This document shows, piece by piece, positions 1-7,930 of a stretch of DNA of 41,255 bases. This DNA comes from an uncultured Bacteroidota bacterium. GTDB lineage: Bacteria > Bacteroidota > Bacteroidia > Bacteroidales > P3. The notes beneath the pieces were generated by a model, which saw only the letters and a program-made list of their open reading frames with translations, was not told the origin of the DNA and ran no database searches. Positions within the stretch are counted from its first letter, which is position 1. Every line of letters begins with the position of its first letter. The DNA lies in assembly GCA_900545215.1 (NCBI GenBank), contig UQXW01000014.1:1-41255 (forward strand), in the 5' to 3' direction. A program made the position numbers and the translations under genes.

Positions 1-9
1 TTGTTGACC

Positions 10-1647
10 GTTGTGAATTGCTTTCAAATTAGTATCTTTGCAGTGCACGAACAACCCAGCACCAACAATTTCGTTTACCATTATTGTTGTGAATTGCTTT
101 CAAATTAGTATCTTTGCAGTGCACGAACAACCATAAAGCAATTAGTTTTGAGTTAATGACGGTTGTGAATTGCTTTCAAATTAGTATCTTTGCAGTGCAC
201 GAACAACTTGTTACGATAATGACCGTTGTAAATAGAAGTTGTGAATTGCTTTCAAATTAGTATCTTTGCAGTGCACGAACAACGCTGGGCTTGAACATTG
301 AGTTCGTTATTGTGTTGTGAATTGCTTTCAAATTAGTATCTTTGCAGTGCACGAACAACTTGCCAATAGCAATATAGGAACGATTTTCAAGTTGTGAATT
401 GCTTTCAAATTAGTATCTTTGCAGTGCACGAACAACAGGAGCGAAGAACCTTATAGACGAATTGAAGTTGTGAATTGCTTTCAAATTAGTATCTTTGCAG
501 TGCACGAACAACGTTGGGTATATACGGATAGGTTGCATATCAGTTGTGAATTGCTTTCAAATTAGTATCTTTGCAGTGCACGAACAACGGTATGCATCGT
601 AGTACCTGATTGACCTTAGTTGTGAATTGCTTTCAAATTAGTATCTTTGCAGTGCACGAACAACGCAGACCATATAAGAGCGGTTTGCTTCGCCGTTGTG
701 AATTGCTTTCAAATTAGTATCTTTGCAGTGCACGAACAACCTTTACATGATTTTGAATCTAACCAATTCTGTTGTGAATTGCTTTCAAATTAGTATCTTT
801 GCAGTGCACGAACAACAGCAGATGTAACAGAACGGTATCCTGAACTGTTGTGAATTGCTTTCAAATTAGTATCTTTGCAGTGCACGAACAACAGTGATAC
901 AGCTAATAGACTTCATATTAGTTGTGAATTGCTTTCAAATTAGTATCTTTGCAGTGCACGAACAACAACAGATTATGAATTAACAAAACAATTCTTGTTG
1001 TGAATTGCTTTCAAATTAGTATCTTTGCAGTGCACGAACAACAATGCAAGTGGGTACATATTATACTCAAACGTTGTGAATTGCTTTCAAATTAGTATCT
1101 TTGCAGTGCACGAACAACGAAAAATTAAAAATTCAAATAGTAGAACAGGTTGTGAATTGCTTTCAAATTAGTATCTTTGCAGTGCACGAACAACCCGTTT
1201 CTTTCATCTGTGTTTACGCCCAATGTTGTGAATTGCTTTCAAATTAGTATCTTTGCAGTGCACGAACAACAAGTTACGTTGTCTTGGAACAACGCCTTCG
1301 TTGTGAATTGCTTTCAAATTAGTATCTTTGCAGTGCACGAACAACATCAAGCATGGCAACGATGATGCGTCGTTTGTTGTGAATTGCTTTCAAATTAGTA
1401 TCTTTGCAGTGCACGAACAACACGCTTGGATTGCAATTCCGCTCTCTTGGCGTTGTGAATTGCTTTCAAATTAGTATCTTTGCAGTGCACGAACAACATC
1501 TTTTTTGCAGAAAAGGGGTATAAAGGGTTGTGAATTGCTTTCAAATTAGTATCTTTGCAGTGCACGAACAACAAACTTCTATCTATAGACATTTCACCTT
1601 TGTTGTGAATTGCTTTCAAATTAGTATCTTTGCAGTGCACGAACAAC
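10..1647 (+). CRISPR. Type II-C CRISPR array, 22 repeats, 21 complete spacers
   Basis: A 46-bp repeat starts GTTGTGAATTGC, contains TAGTATCTTTGCA at repeat bases 22-34 and ends GAACAAC. It occurs 22 times, and all copies read as identical. Repeats start at 10, 86, 162, 238, 314, 391, 467, 543, 619, 695, 771, 847, 921, 997, 1073, 1149, 1225, 1300, 1376, 1452, 1527 and 1602. Most spacers are 30 nt; exceptions are 31 nt at 360-390, 28 nt at 893-920, and 29 nt at 1271-1299, 1498-1526 and 1573-1601. Bases 1-9 are probably the tail of another spacer, so the array continues outside the window. The crRNA strand is plus, because the repeat's first 24 bases pair with the tracrRNA anti-repeat at 7646-7668. 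Transcription therefore runs toward cas2, convergent with the cas operon. The repeat ends form a short inverted repeat (GTTGT/ACAAC). I saw no spacer matching elsewhere in the window. Confidence 0.99.
33..40 (+). promoter_or_regulatory. Promoter -7 box inside the CRISPR repeat (first of 22 copies)
   Basis: Repeat bases 24-31 read TATCTTTG, a perfect match to the Bacteroidetes TAnnTTTG box. Repeat bases 2-4 read TTG, the core of the -33 TTTG box, separated by 19 bp. The coordinates given are for the first repeat; the same box lies 23 bases into each of the other 21. A start site 5-8 nt downstream would fall near repeat bases 36-39, just before the spacer. Each spacer plus the next repeat's tracr-pairing half could then be made from its own start. 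The motif is seen; its activity is inferred. Confidence 0.6.
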
Positions 1648-1648
1648 C

Positions 1649-1673
1649 GAATCCGGGAAATTTCCTCGGATTC
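1649..1673. repeat. Palindrome just past the last CRISPR repeat
   Basis: The 25-nt stretch directly after the last repeat folds on itself. GAATCCG at 1649-1655 pairs with CGGATTC at 1667-1673, and the stem continues through GGAA/TTCC with one bulged T. No clear T-run follows on the plus strand. On the minus strand a T-rich stretch (1698-1714) precedes it, after the cas2 stop. It could slow or end crRNA-strand and cas-operon transcripts where they converge. It could instead be a last 'spacer', since the 21 bases that follow (1675-1695) start GTTGT and end AATTAG like a decayed repeat. Confidence 0.5.
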
Positions 1674-1714
1674 AGTTGTTTATACTGGTAATTAGAAAAG
1701 AAAAAACAAAGGTT

Positions 1715-2047
1715 TTAGAATAGTTCCAACTGTTGTGTACAGCCTTTTGTATGTTCCGGTTTGCGACAATAGTAGATTTCAATTTCGCCGAATTGTTTAT
1801 CTGTGATGCAAAAAATTCCCACTTTTCCATGTTCCGGCAGGGAGTTTTTTACTCGTTTGATGTGCACGTCAGCATTTTCACGACTTGGGCAGTGCCTCAC
1901 ATAGATTGAGAATTGGAACATGGTAAAGCCGTCTTCCAAGAGTGCTTTCCGAAACTTGGTTGCCGCAGTTCTATCTTTCTTTGTTTCTGTCGGCAAATCA
2001 AAAAGTACCATTACCCACATGATTCTGTACTCGCTGAAACGTTGCAT
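1715..2047 (-). CDS. cas2: CRISPR-associated endoribonuclease-fold protein Cas2
   Basis: This 110-residue protein has the usual Cas2 length. The beta-strand with the conserved aspartate is visible as MVLFDLP (D17), followed by a FRKALLEDGF helix and a FQFSIYVRHC strand. In type II systems Cas2 dimers bridge Cas1 dimers in the spacer integrase; the metal-site aspartate is often not needed for integration. It is the last gene of the cas9-cas1-cas2 operon, starting one base after the cas1 stop, so translation is probably coupled. Its 3' end faces the array across only 67 bp. The first Met is followed by RFSEYR and then the core fold; starting at M10 would be tight against the fold, so the first Met is kept. 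Confidence 0.95.
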   Translation of the reverse strand: MQRFSEYRIMWVMVLFDLPTETKKDRTAATKFRKALLEDGFTMFQFSIYVRHCPSRENADVHIKRVKNSLPEHGKVGIFCITDKQFGEIEIYYCRKPEHTKGCTQQLELF

Positions 2048-2048
2048 G

Positions 2049-2981
2049 CTACATGACGGGGTAAATAATTTTACGAGCTTCTCCGGAGTAACATTTTTGT
2101 AATGAAGCAGTGGTGGTGCTGACAGCTATCATCAGAGGGCTGCGTTGGGAATTGATGATCACATCTATTACAGGTATTTGAAGTAATTGCGACTTTAACT
2201 TTTTATTTAGAGTTTCGCAGTCTCGGTTTTGATCAAATAATTCCATGACTAATTTATCGACATACGGTCTGTATGGCTCCATAATATCGTCTGCAAGACA
2301 ATAGGCATTGTATTTGTTTCGGTGATGTATGCCGAGGGTCGGCAGCAAACCACTCGATACCAATGCACGTGCTACTATTGCTCTGAGTATTGCATAGCCA
2401 TAATTTAGTAAGTTATTCGGAGCAATGCCTTCCCTTGTGCGTACGAAGTTCGATATGGTGGGGAAAGCGTTCTGCCAGTAATAAACAGCTGCTCTTGCTT
2501 CCATATTATCACTATCGCCACTTTTGACATCTGCTGCCCATTTGAGCATGTTGCGTACTTCTGTTTCTCTGATTTGTTTGAGATTTGCAGCTTGGTTTTG
2601 AATCTTGGCAATGATGGTTTGTTGCCAAAGCTGTTTCTTTAATGGTAAAGAGGCTTCAATCTGGTATCTCATTCTTTCGGTCTGTGTGCTATTTCCGTTC
2701 AATGGTAGGTGCATGCCTATCGGCAGATGGCTTTGGTCGCAGGTTATCACGGCACAGTTGTTCTCCAATAATTGTTCCAGAACACCCTGAGTAATGGTTA
2801 TCCTCTGATTATCCAACACTACTATTCCTATGTCTTCTATCGGTATTGTGGTAACAGTATTCTTCTTGAAGCTATCTGGCAGTGTATCATTAGTCTCAAC
2901 TTCCGGCAGTTTTATAACCAACTGCTTGTTCTTTACTGACAGATATGCGGGATTTGAAAAACACAATGTCCGTTTAATCAT
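2049..2981 (-). CDS. cas1: CRISPR spacer integrase Cas1 (type II-C)
   Basis: This 310-residue protein is the catalytic subunit of the Cas1-Cas2 integrase that inserts new spacers next to a repeat. The three metal ligands of the family can be placed: E161 in MEARAAVYYW, H219 or H220 in GIHHRNKYN, and D231/D232 in LADDIMEPYRP. The N-terminal beta-domain carries the typical IPIEDIGIVVLDN segment (about residues 46-58) and the NNCAVITCD strand. The start ATG overlaps the last four bases of cas9 (2978-2981), and the stop lies one base from cas2. There is no csn2 or cas4 nearby, which makes the operon type II-C. Nothing looks damaged. Confidence 0.97.
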   Translation of the reverse strand: MIKRTLCFSNPAYLSVKNKQLVIKLPEVETNDTLPDSFKKNTVTTIPIEDIGIVVLDNQRITITQGVLEQLLENNCAVITCDQSHLPIGMHLPLNGNSTQTERMRYQIEASLPLKKQLWQQTIIAKIQNQAANLKQIRETEVRNMLKWAADVKSGDSDNMEARAAVYYWQNAFPTISNFVRTREGIAPNNLLNYGYAILRAIVARALVSSGLLPTLGIHHRNKYNAYCLADDIMEPYRPYVDKLVMELFDQNRDCETLNKKLKSQLLQIPVIDVIINSQRSPLMIAVSTTTASLQKCYSGEARKIIYPVM

Positions 2982-5900
2982 GGCTTATTTTGTTTTATTC
3001 CAACTATGTTGCCAAGTCTATCGACTTTTATGGGAATACAGATTTCCTTAATCATCTCTCCTGTAATTGCTCTCTCATTTTTTGATTTTGGACTTCCTAC
3101 ACCATATTCGTCTTGAATAGGGAAGTGGTTTTCATCTTTAAAAATCTCTTTTTGCTTCTTTTTTGTCATGGAAAATATTGTATTAGCAGAATATGCTGGT
3201 ATGAAATCTGCCTTATTTCCACTACAACTCACGAATTTGTATATTCTTTCTTTGTTAAAGTGGTATATTCTGTTTTCTTGCTCTTCTTTGTTTGGTAGAT
3301 AAACCAAATCATTTGGCGAAAGAATAAAGAGCAACATGGAGTTATTGTCAATATCACCTCGTTTTTTGAGTATTGTTGTTATCTCTGCTTGCCAATTCTT
3401 TTGATATTCTTTCTGGCAATTAATTACATCATTCAACGGTATAGTTGCATATTTACGACAAAGTTGTCCGTTCTTGTCGTTTGTCTCATAAATTGCAAAG
3501 AATAGATTTGTACCTTTTGCAGCTTCAACAAATTTTTTTGATTTATTTCCGTGTTCTCCAACAGCGAATTTATCTGCTTTCTCATATATCCTAACTCGAT
3601 AAATTGGCTTGTGAGCTTTGCCTCTATTCAGTGTTTGTATATTCTTGTTCAAATCTTCTATGCCATCTGGCGAGAATGCTATTTGGGGATCTCCTTGATG
3701 CTTATCAGAATGTAGATGTTTTCGCAAAATCTTTTGAATCCCTGTATCTGTAATACTATCAATTTTTTTGTCGTCAAAGCTGGTGTCCAATGTTGTTCGA
3801 GTTGCAAAATATCTATCATTTGTTTCTTTGGTGAAATAATAAACTTCAACCTTATCGTCCTTTATTTCATCTTGCCATGTATCTGTATTCTCTGAAAAAT
3901 ACTTCTTGATGTCTTTGTTTTGCATTCCTGCGGTAATCAATTCAAAAACTTTTTTCTTGAGTTCTTTATCAACTATGTAAGATGGTGTCTGTATTGCTGA
4001 CAATAAACTAACTGTCTTACGTTTTCTAAGATTGACTTCGCCAAATACTGTTTCTTTATGAAGAGCTTTTCTTATTGCCCAACTATCACCTTGCTTTTGG
4101 TGTCTTAATTCTTTCTTTCTTTCATTGTTGTAATGCTCAAACACGTTTGTTGTCTTGTTAATCACTCGCAGATTTTGTTTGAAACTTACCACTATATTTT
4201 GTAAGACTTCATAGGCATCTTCCGTAAATGTATCCCATGGTTTGAAAAACTCCTTGAACGTTTCCCGTTCTTCTCCATTTTTCTGATATTTCTCTCGTTT
4301 TCGCAGTTTGTATGAAAGTTGATAGCGAGTTGAGCTATATTTGGAGTGTGCTGCTTCATTATTCAATAGATTGATATGATTACGAGTTGCACAAGCTATG
4401 ACAATTGCATCCATAGCATGGTGTCTATGGTCTATTCTTTTCTTGTTGAAACCTTTTTTAATTTCAAAAGGAATGGTAGGGATGTCGTGTCCTTCGGTAT
4501 TCTTTGTTGTGAAATCAGTCGTGTCTGTCAATGTGTTGAGACGTTCGAAGCGGGGAAAGATTATTCGATTCCATACATCATTCATTCCCCAATCTTTTTT
4601 TAGAGTGTCGGTTATTTGTCCTGTGCAAGAGATTAGATTTCTTGATACAGCCTCTTGTTCATATTCTCCATTTGCATCTTTTTCTCTGACAATATTGGAC
4701 AATAATCCTTTTATATGTTTGCTTATGTAGCGACTATCGTTGAGTTGTCGTTCAATAAACTCATCCGGAATGTCTGCCATCAATAGTTTTTTCTTTTTAC
4801 TTCCACTATAATGTTCAGAAACAAACTTTTCATACTGTTCCGTGGTAAATATTCTTACAGTTTTGCCACCGTTGAGTGTAACAATCTCCCCTCCATGTTG
4901 CTCTATAAATTCATATCCGAGCATGTTATCCTTTAATTTGTTCACTTCCGATTCACAAATAACTTTGTTCGAGAAAGAATCGTCGAAGTATCTTGATTGT
5001 GGTATGATATGTTCTATTTCGTATGCAGGGGTAAAAAGTTGTGATAAAGGAATTGTTTCGCCAGTGTATGGTGATTGATATTTTTGTTCAAGCCATGCTT
5101 TGTACTTGGAAATACTGCTTTTGCTTAATGTCTTACCTTCGTCTTTTTTATCATTGTTTAAAGCATAGCTTTCGTATATCTTCATAATCTCTTTTTGAGA
5201 TGGAGAATAAGGTCTTATTTGTTTGATACCGTCCTCTGCAAGCTCGGATAGTATCTGTTCTATTCGTAGATTAGTGTTTTCATTTTCGATAATTGTATCG
5301 CTGAGTCTCTTTCTTTCTTCGGCTGTTTTCTTGATTTCTCTACCTAATTCCAAATGTATTTCATCTATGTGTCCGACTTGCTTCCATATGTCTCGAACAG
5401 TTCGTAGTGTTTCTGTAACAACTTGCTCAACAATAGGGTTTCTCAATGAGTGTTGCTTGAATTTTTTTAGGTAGTTGTCTATATCTTCCGGTGTTTCCCA
5501 TTTAGTGATATCTTTTGTTTCTGAATGCCTACCATAAACTACATAGCATGCCAGCCATATAGGTAATCCTTTAAAGTCCTCTATTCTCTTTAAGTTGATG
5601 GTTTTTTCTCTAATTTTGTTTTTGATTGTCTCGTCAAACTCTCCCGTTAATAGTTTATCTATTCTTCGTACGGTCTCTTCGTGAATGGTGTCTTTGCTCC
5701 AATACTTACCAACTCTCATCAGCGGGAGTAGTTTCTTTATGGCTTTTTCTGAGTAAGAACCATATTCTTTGTTGAAAGGTTTTACTTTTGAAAATACCTC
5801 GACAAATTCCATTGCAAGGGAGTGTTTATTTGCGAATTTTGTCAAAGCAGACTTCAATTCATTTTTGTCGCTGATAGAATATAGTATATGCCAAAGAGCA

Positions 5901-7555
5901 TTTTCATCCTCTTGGTTCAAAGTATCTGTTATACCAGCGTTTTTCAATCCGCTCAAAATAGTGTACCTTGTTTCGTTGCAAGGATATTGTTTGTCTTCAA
6001 TATAATTCCAGCGATATTTGCTTGCCTCTTTTTTTAATTTGAATGGTGGATATTGCAGAAACTTCTTTTGATCTATGCTTTGCAGTGTGTTCAACCAATC
6101 AAATAGGGCGGTTATCTCCTCTTCAGTTTTAAGGAACTGTGTTGTTATGTCAACGTCCGTATGAAGTTTATTGCCATCATATTTTTCCTTTTGATAAATT
6201 CGTAAGTTGCTGATAAATTGCCATAAGCGAAACTCTTGAAATAATGGATTGGATTTTGCAATGCATTTCAATGGGGAATTGAACAATAAGTCGTTTCCAT
6301 TTTCATCTTTGATGTATTTTCCATTTTTATCAAGTTTCTTATAAGAGTGATACTCATATTGGCAGTTGGCTATAAGAGATTTCTTACTCTTTAAAGGTCG
6401 CTGATAGAATATAATGTCATCAATAAACAATGAGGTGAAATCTCTTTGAGATACAATATCCCTATGCTGCTCATTTACTGTGTATAATTCTTGAGCGCAT
6501 CTTTCGAGAAGTTGTTTGCTGTTCAGTTCGGAAATGAATTCTTTTTGCTTGTCAAGTATTTGTCTCAACTCATCTTTATAGAATTTTCTTTCGATGACAC
6601 GAACCAATTTACCTACTATCTTTTGACTTGGATTTTGTAACAATGCGTCAAAAATATAACAACCAACGGTCTTTTTACTTTGTAAGATGTCGGCATCTGT
6701 TTTGGCTTTTAATAAGGTCCAATCATCTTCTTTAGGAGATCTAAATGAGCGTTTTACATTTCCTTCTTTGTCTTTTCTTTCATTTCCATTTTCGTCAAGG
6801 TCTGTTGTGATTATAAATTCCTTGGATTTTCCTTCCCAATCCAATGGGTATTTACTCTTTCGGCGATAAATCATACCGTTATCCAAGTAAACACTATACC
6901 ATGTTCCATCTTTTGCGTCTTCGCCTTTTTCTACTTTCACAACATTCAGACAACAGTATTCTATTCTTTGATTCTTAGATTCTGTTTCTTCTCCTCTTAG
7001 CTGATAATAACCTCTTTTCTTGTTAAAGTTTAAAAGTACCCAAGCTAATTCCTCTTTTGTCAAGGCTGCATACAACGCTTTCTTGCGGAGGTAATATATT
7101 GTCCAATCATATGGTACTTTTATTTCCGGATTGTTGGTGGATGCTCTGAATAATTCACACATTTCTTCAAACGATGACATGAATAGAAATTTACCATCAT
7201 CCCAAGGTAATTTTGGCTCGGTGTTCTCTATAAATTTTCCGTACCGTGTAAGCATTTTGGAATAATGAGAAGGGAGAAAGCCCATGATATTCAAGACCCT
7301 GTTCAATCGTTCTCTTCTGAGAAGATGTCGCTCTAATAGTCTCCGTGTTCCTCTATATGCTGTTCTTGTTGCTGATTGTGATTTGGAGTTCCCTTTCTCA
7401 AAATCACCTATTATGCTACCATCCATAGGAATTATCCTGCTTCCTGCACATTCAATTCCTACAAGTTTCTTTTCGCCATCTGCTGTTTCTGCTTCATTTA
7501 CCACTGCCCAGCCTATGCTGTTTGTGCCTAAATCCAAACCTAGTATTTTCTTCAT
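2978..7555 (-). CDS. cas9: CRISPR effector nuclease Cas9 (type II-C, large)
   Basis: This 1525-residue RNA-guided DNA endonuclease uses the crRNA and the tracrRNA encoded at 7646-7733. Domains in order are RuvC-I with LGLDLGTNS (D8), an arginine-rich bridge helix (about 59-86, TRTAYRGTRRLLERHLLRR), a long recognition lobe, RuvC-II HLELGRE (E736), HNH EIEHIIPQSRYFDDSFSNKV (H849, N863), RuvC-III RHHAMDA (H1045/H1046, D1049) and a C-terminal PAM-interacting region. All catalytic residues are present. The usual Asp before the HNH histidine is Glu848, which I recall as common in Bacteroidetes Cas9s. It is longer than many II-C enzymes (about 1000-1100 aa). The frame is open upstream to 7780, but that extension crosses the tracrRNA gene and lies before the promoter at 7585-7592. 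The Met at 7555 directly precedes RuvC-I and is chosen as start. Confidence 0.98.
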   Translation of the reverse strand: MKKILGLDLGTNSIGWAVVNEAETADGEKKLVGIECAGSRIIPMDGSIIGDFEKGNSKSQSATRTAYRGTRRLLERHLLRRERLNRVLNIMGFLPSHYSKMLTRYGKFIENTEPKLPWDDGKFLFMSSFEEMCELFRASTNNPEIKVPYDWTIYYLRKKALYAALTKEELAWVLLNFNKKRGYYQLRGEETESKNQRIEYCCLNVVKVEKGEDAKDGTWYSVYLDNGMIYRRKSKYPLDWEGKSKEFIITTDLDENGNERKDKEGNVKRSFRSPKEDDWTLLKAKTDADILQSKKTVGCYIFDALLQNPSQKIVGKLVRVIERKFYKDELRQILDKQKEFISELNSKQLLERCAQELYTVNEQHRDIVSQRDFTSLFIDDIIFYQRPLKSKKSLIANCQYEYHSYKKLDKNGKYIKDENGNDLLFNSPLKCIAKSNPLFQEFRLWQFISNLRIYQKEKYDGNKLHTDVDITTQFLKTEEEITALFDWLNTLQSIDQKKFLQYPPFKLKKEASKYRWNYIEDKQYPCNETRYTILSGLKNAGITDTLNQEDENALWHILYSISDKNELKSALTKFANKHSLAMEFVEVFSKVKPFNKEYGSYSEKAIKKLLPLMRVGKYWSKDTIHEETVRRIDKLLTGEFDETIKNKIREKTINLKRIEDFKGLPIWLACYVVYGRHSETKDITKWETPEDIDNYLKKFKQHSLRNPIVEQVVTETLRTVRDIWKQVGHIDEIHLELGREIKKTAEERKRLSDTIIENENTNLRIEQILSELAEDGIKQIRPYSPSQKEIMKIYESYALNNDKKDEGKTLSKSSISKYKAWLEQKYQSPYTGETIPLSQLFTPAYEIEHIIPQSRYFDDSFSNKVICESEVNKLKDNMLGYEFIEQHGGEIVTLNGGKTVRIFTTEQYEKFVSEHYSGSKKKKLLMADIPDEFIERQLNDSRYISKHIKGLLSNIVREKDANGEYEQEAVSRNLISCTGQITDTLKKDWGMNDVWNRIIFPRFERLNTLTDTTDFTTKNTEGHDIPTIPFEIKKGFNKKRIDHRHHAMDAIVIACATRNHINLLNNEAAHSKYSSTRYQLSYKLRKREKYQKNGEERETFKEFFKPWDTFTEDAYEVLQNIVVSFKQNLRVINKTTNVFEHYNNERKKELRHQKQGDSWAIRKALHKETVFGEVNLRKRKTVSLLSAIQTPSYIVDKELKKKVFELITAGMQNKDIKKYFSENTDTWQDEIKDDKVEVYYFTKETNDRYFATRTTLDTSFDDKKIDSITDTGIQKILRKHLHSDKHQGDPQIAFSPDGIEDLNKNIQTLNRGKAHKPIYRVRIYEKADKFAVGEHGNKSKKFVEAAKGTNLFFAIYETNDKNGQLCRKYATIPLNDVINCQKEYQKNWQAEITTILKKRGDIDNNSMLLFILSPNDLVYLPNKEEQENRIYHFNKERIYKFVSCSGNKADFIPAYSANTIFSMTKKKQKEIFKDENHFPIQDEYGVGSPKSKNERAITGEMIKEICIPIKVDRLGNIVGIKQNKP

Positions 7556-7584
7556 CTGTTGTATGATTTTCTTCTTTTTGCAGC

Positions 7585-7592
7585 CAAAGGTA
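7585..7592 (-). promoter_or_regulatory. Probable cas9 operon promoter, -7 box
   Basis: Read on the minus strand this is TACCTTTG, a perfect TAnnTTTG box. A start site about 5-7 nt downstream (near 7579) would leave roughly 24 nt before the cas9 ATG at 7555. The -33 box is not clear at the expected distance. The box is divergent from the tracrRNA promoter, whose -33 element starts only 17 bp away. Confidence 0.55.
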
Positions 7593-7609
7593 CAAAAATC
7601 TTTGAAAAG

Positions 7610-7641
7610 TTTGTGCGGTTTCGAGAAAAATCGTATCTTTG
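7610..7641 (+). promoter_or_regulatory. tracrRNA promoter (TTTG-20 bp-TATCTTTG)
   Basis: TTTG at 7610-7613 and TATCTTTG at 7634-7641 are separated by exactly 20 bp, the Bacteroidetes sigma-ABfr consensus layout. The predicted start site near 7646-7648 coincides with the first base of the anti-repeat. The string GTATCTTTGCAG (7633-7644) is identical to bases 23-34 of the CRISPR repeat, so the array and the tracrRNA appear to use the same promoter core. Confidence 0.8.
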
Positions 7642-7645
7642 CAGC

Positions 7646-7733
7646 ACTAATTTGAAGCAATTCACAATAAGGATTATTCCGTTGTGAAAACATTAAGAGT
7701 GGCGGTTTCGTTTTGCGAAATCGTCGCTTTTTT
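7646..7733 (+). ncRNA. tracrRNA of the type II-C system
   Basis: The anti-repeat at 7646-7668 pairs with repeat bases 1-24: 11 bp, one bulged U in the crRNA (repeat base 13), then 11 bp and a terminal G-U. It is followed by TAAGGATTATTCCGTTGTGA and AAACATTAAG (about 7668-7696). This is the nexus-like stretch I recall from Bacteroidetes tracrRNAs. A strong Rho-independent terminator ends it at 7701-7733. The promoter lies directly upstream at 7610-7641. It is transcribed away from cas9, on the same strand as the array. Predicted length is about 86-88 nt. The RNA guides crRNA loading into Cas9. RNase III trimming of the duplex is usual in type II but can be dispensable in II-C. Confidence 0.92.
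7701..7733 (+). terminator. Rho-independent terminator of the tracrRNA
   Basis: GGCGGTTTCG (7701-7710) pairs with CGAAATCGTC (7716-7725) through 10 bp including two G-U pairs, with a 5-nt loop. It is followed by GC and six T residues (7728-7733). The stem probably also serves as the 3' hairpin of the mature tracrRNA bound by Cas9. Confidence 0.85.
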
Positions 7734-7862
7734 GTTCGGAGGGCTTTCTCTTCTTGTGGAATCATTGCATAGAAACACATTTTTGTTTGCCTTATTCATG
7801 TCTCCAAATGGTTGACATGAATTTATCTTGCTTCTTTGTCTTTCTGCAAAACGGTGTTTTGT

Positions 7863-7930
7863 TGAAATGAAACGCCGAAAGAAAAAATCGAATCGGCGTT
7901 TCGCGAAATTCTTTCGGCGGTTTAATTTCA
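7863..7930. repeat. Long intergenic inverted repeat with alternative pairings
   Basis: The left arm (7863-7883) and right arm (7909-7930) are near-perfect reverse complements over about 21 bp (TGAAAT...CGCCGAAAGAA against TTCTTTCGGCG...ATTTCA), enclosing a 25-nt loop. The loop contains TCGGCGTTTC (7893-7902), which can pair with GAAACGCCGA inside the same left arm. Two mutually exclusive hairpins are therefore possible. A 30-bp part (7890-7919) recurs at 35920-35949 with about four mismatches. I see no gene in the surrounding gap 7734-8151. No transposase accompanies it, so it may be a REP- or MITE-like element or an RNA structure. Confidence 0.7.

Noticed and set aside
1177..1646. Short ORFs across the CRISPR array on both strands
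   Set aside because: They are translations of repeats and spacers with periodic identical peptides; no gene.
10..1647. Self-targeting spacers against genes in this window
   Set aside because: Reading the spacers against the window gave no match; a proper search of the whole genome was not possible.
2978..7555. Type II-A or II-B assignment
   Set aside because: No csn2 or cas4 next to cas1-cas2; the three-gene operon fits II-C.
7556..7780. 75-codon N-terminal extension of the cas9 frame
   Set aside because: It runs antisense through the tracrRNA and its promoter, lies upstream of the likely cas9 promoter, and RuvC-I begins right after the Met at 7555.
7863..7930. Second tracrRNA or anti-repeat
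   Set aside because: The hairpin shares no useful complementarity with the CRISPR repeat.
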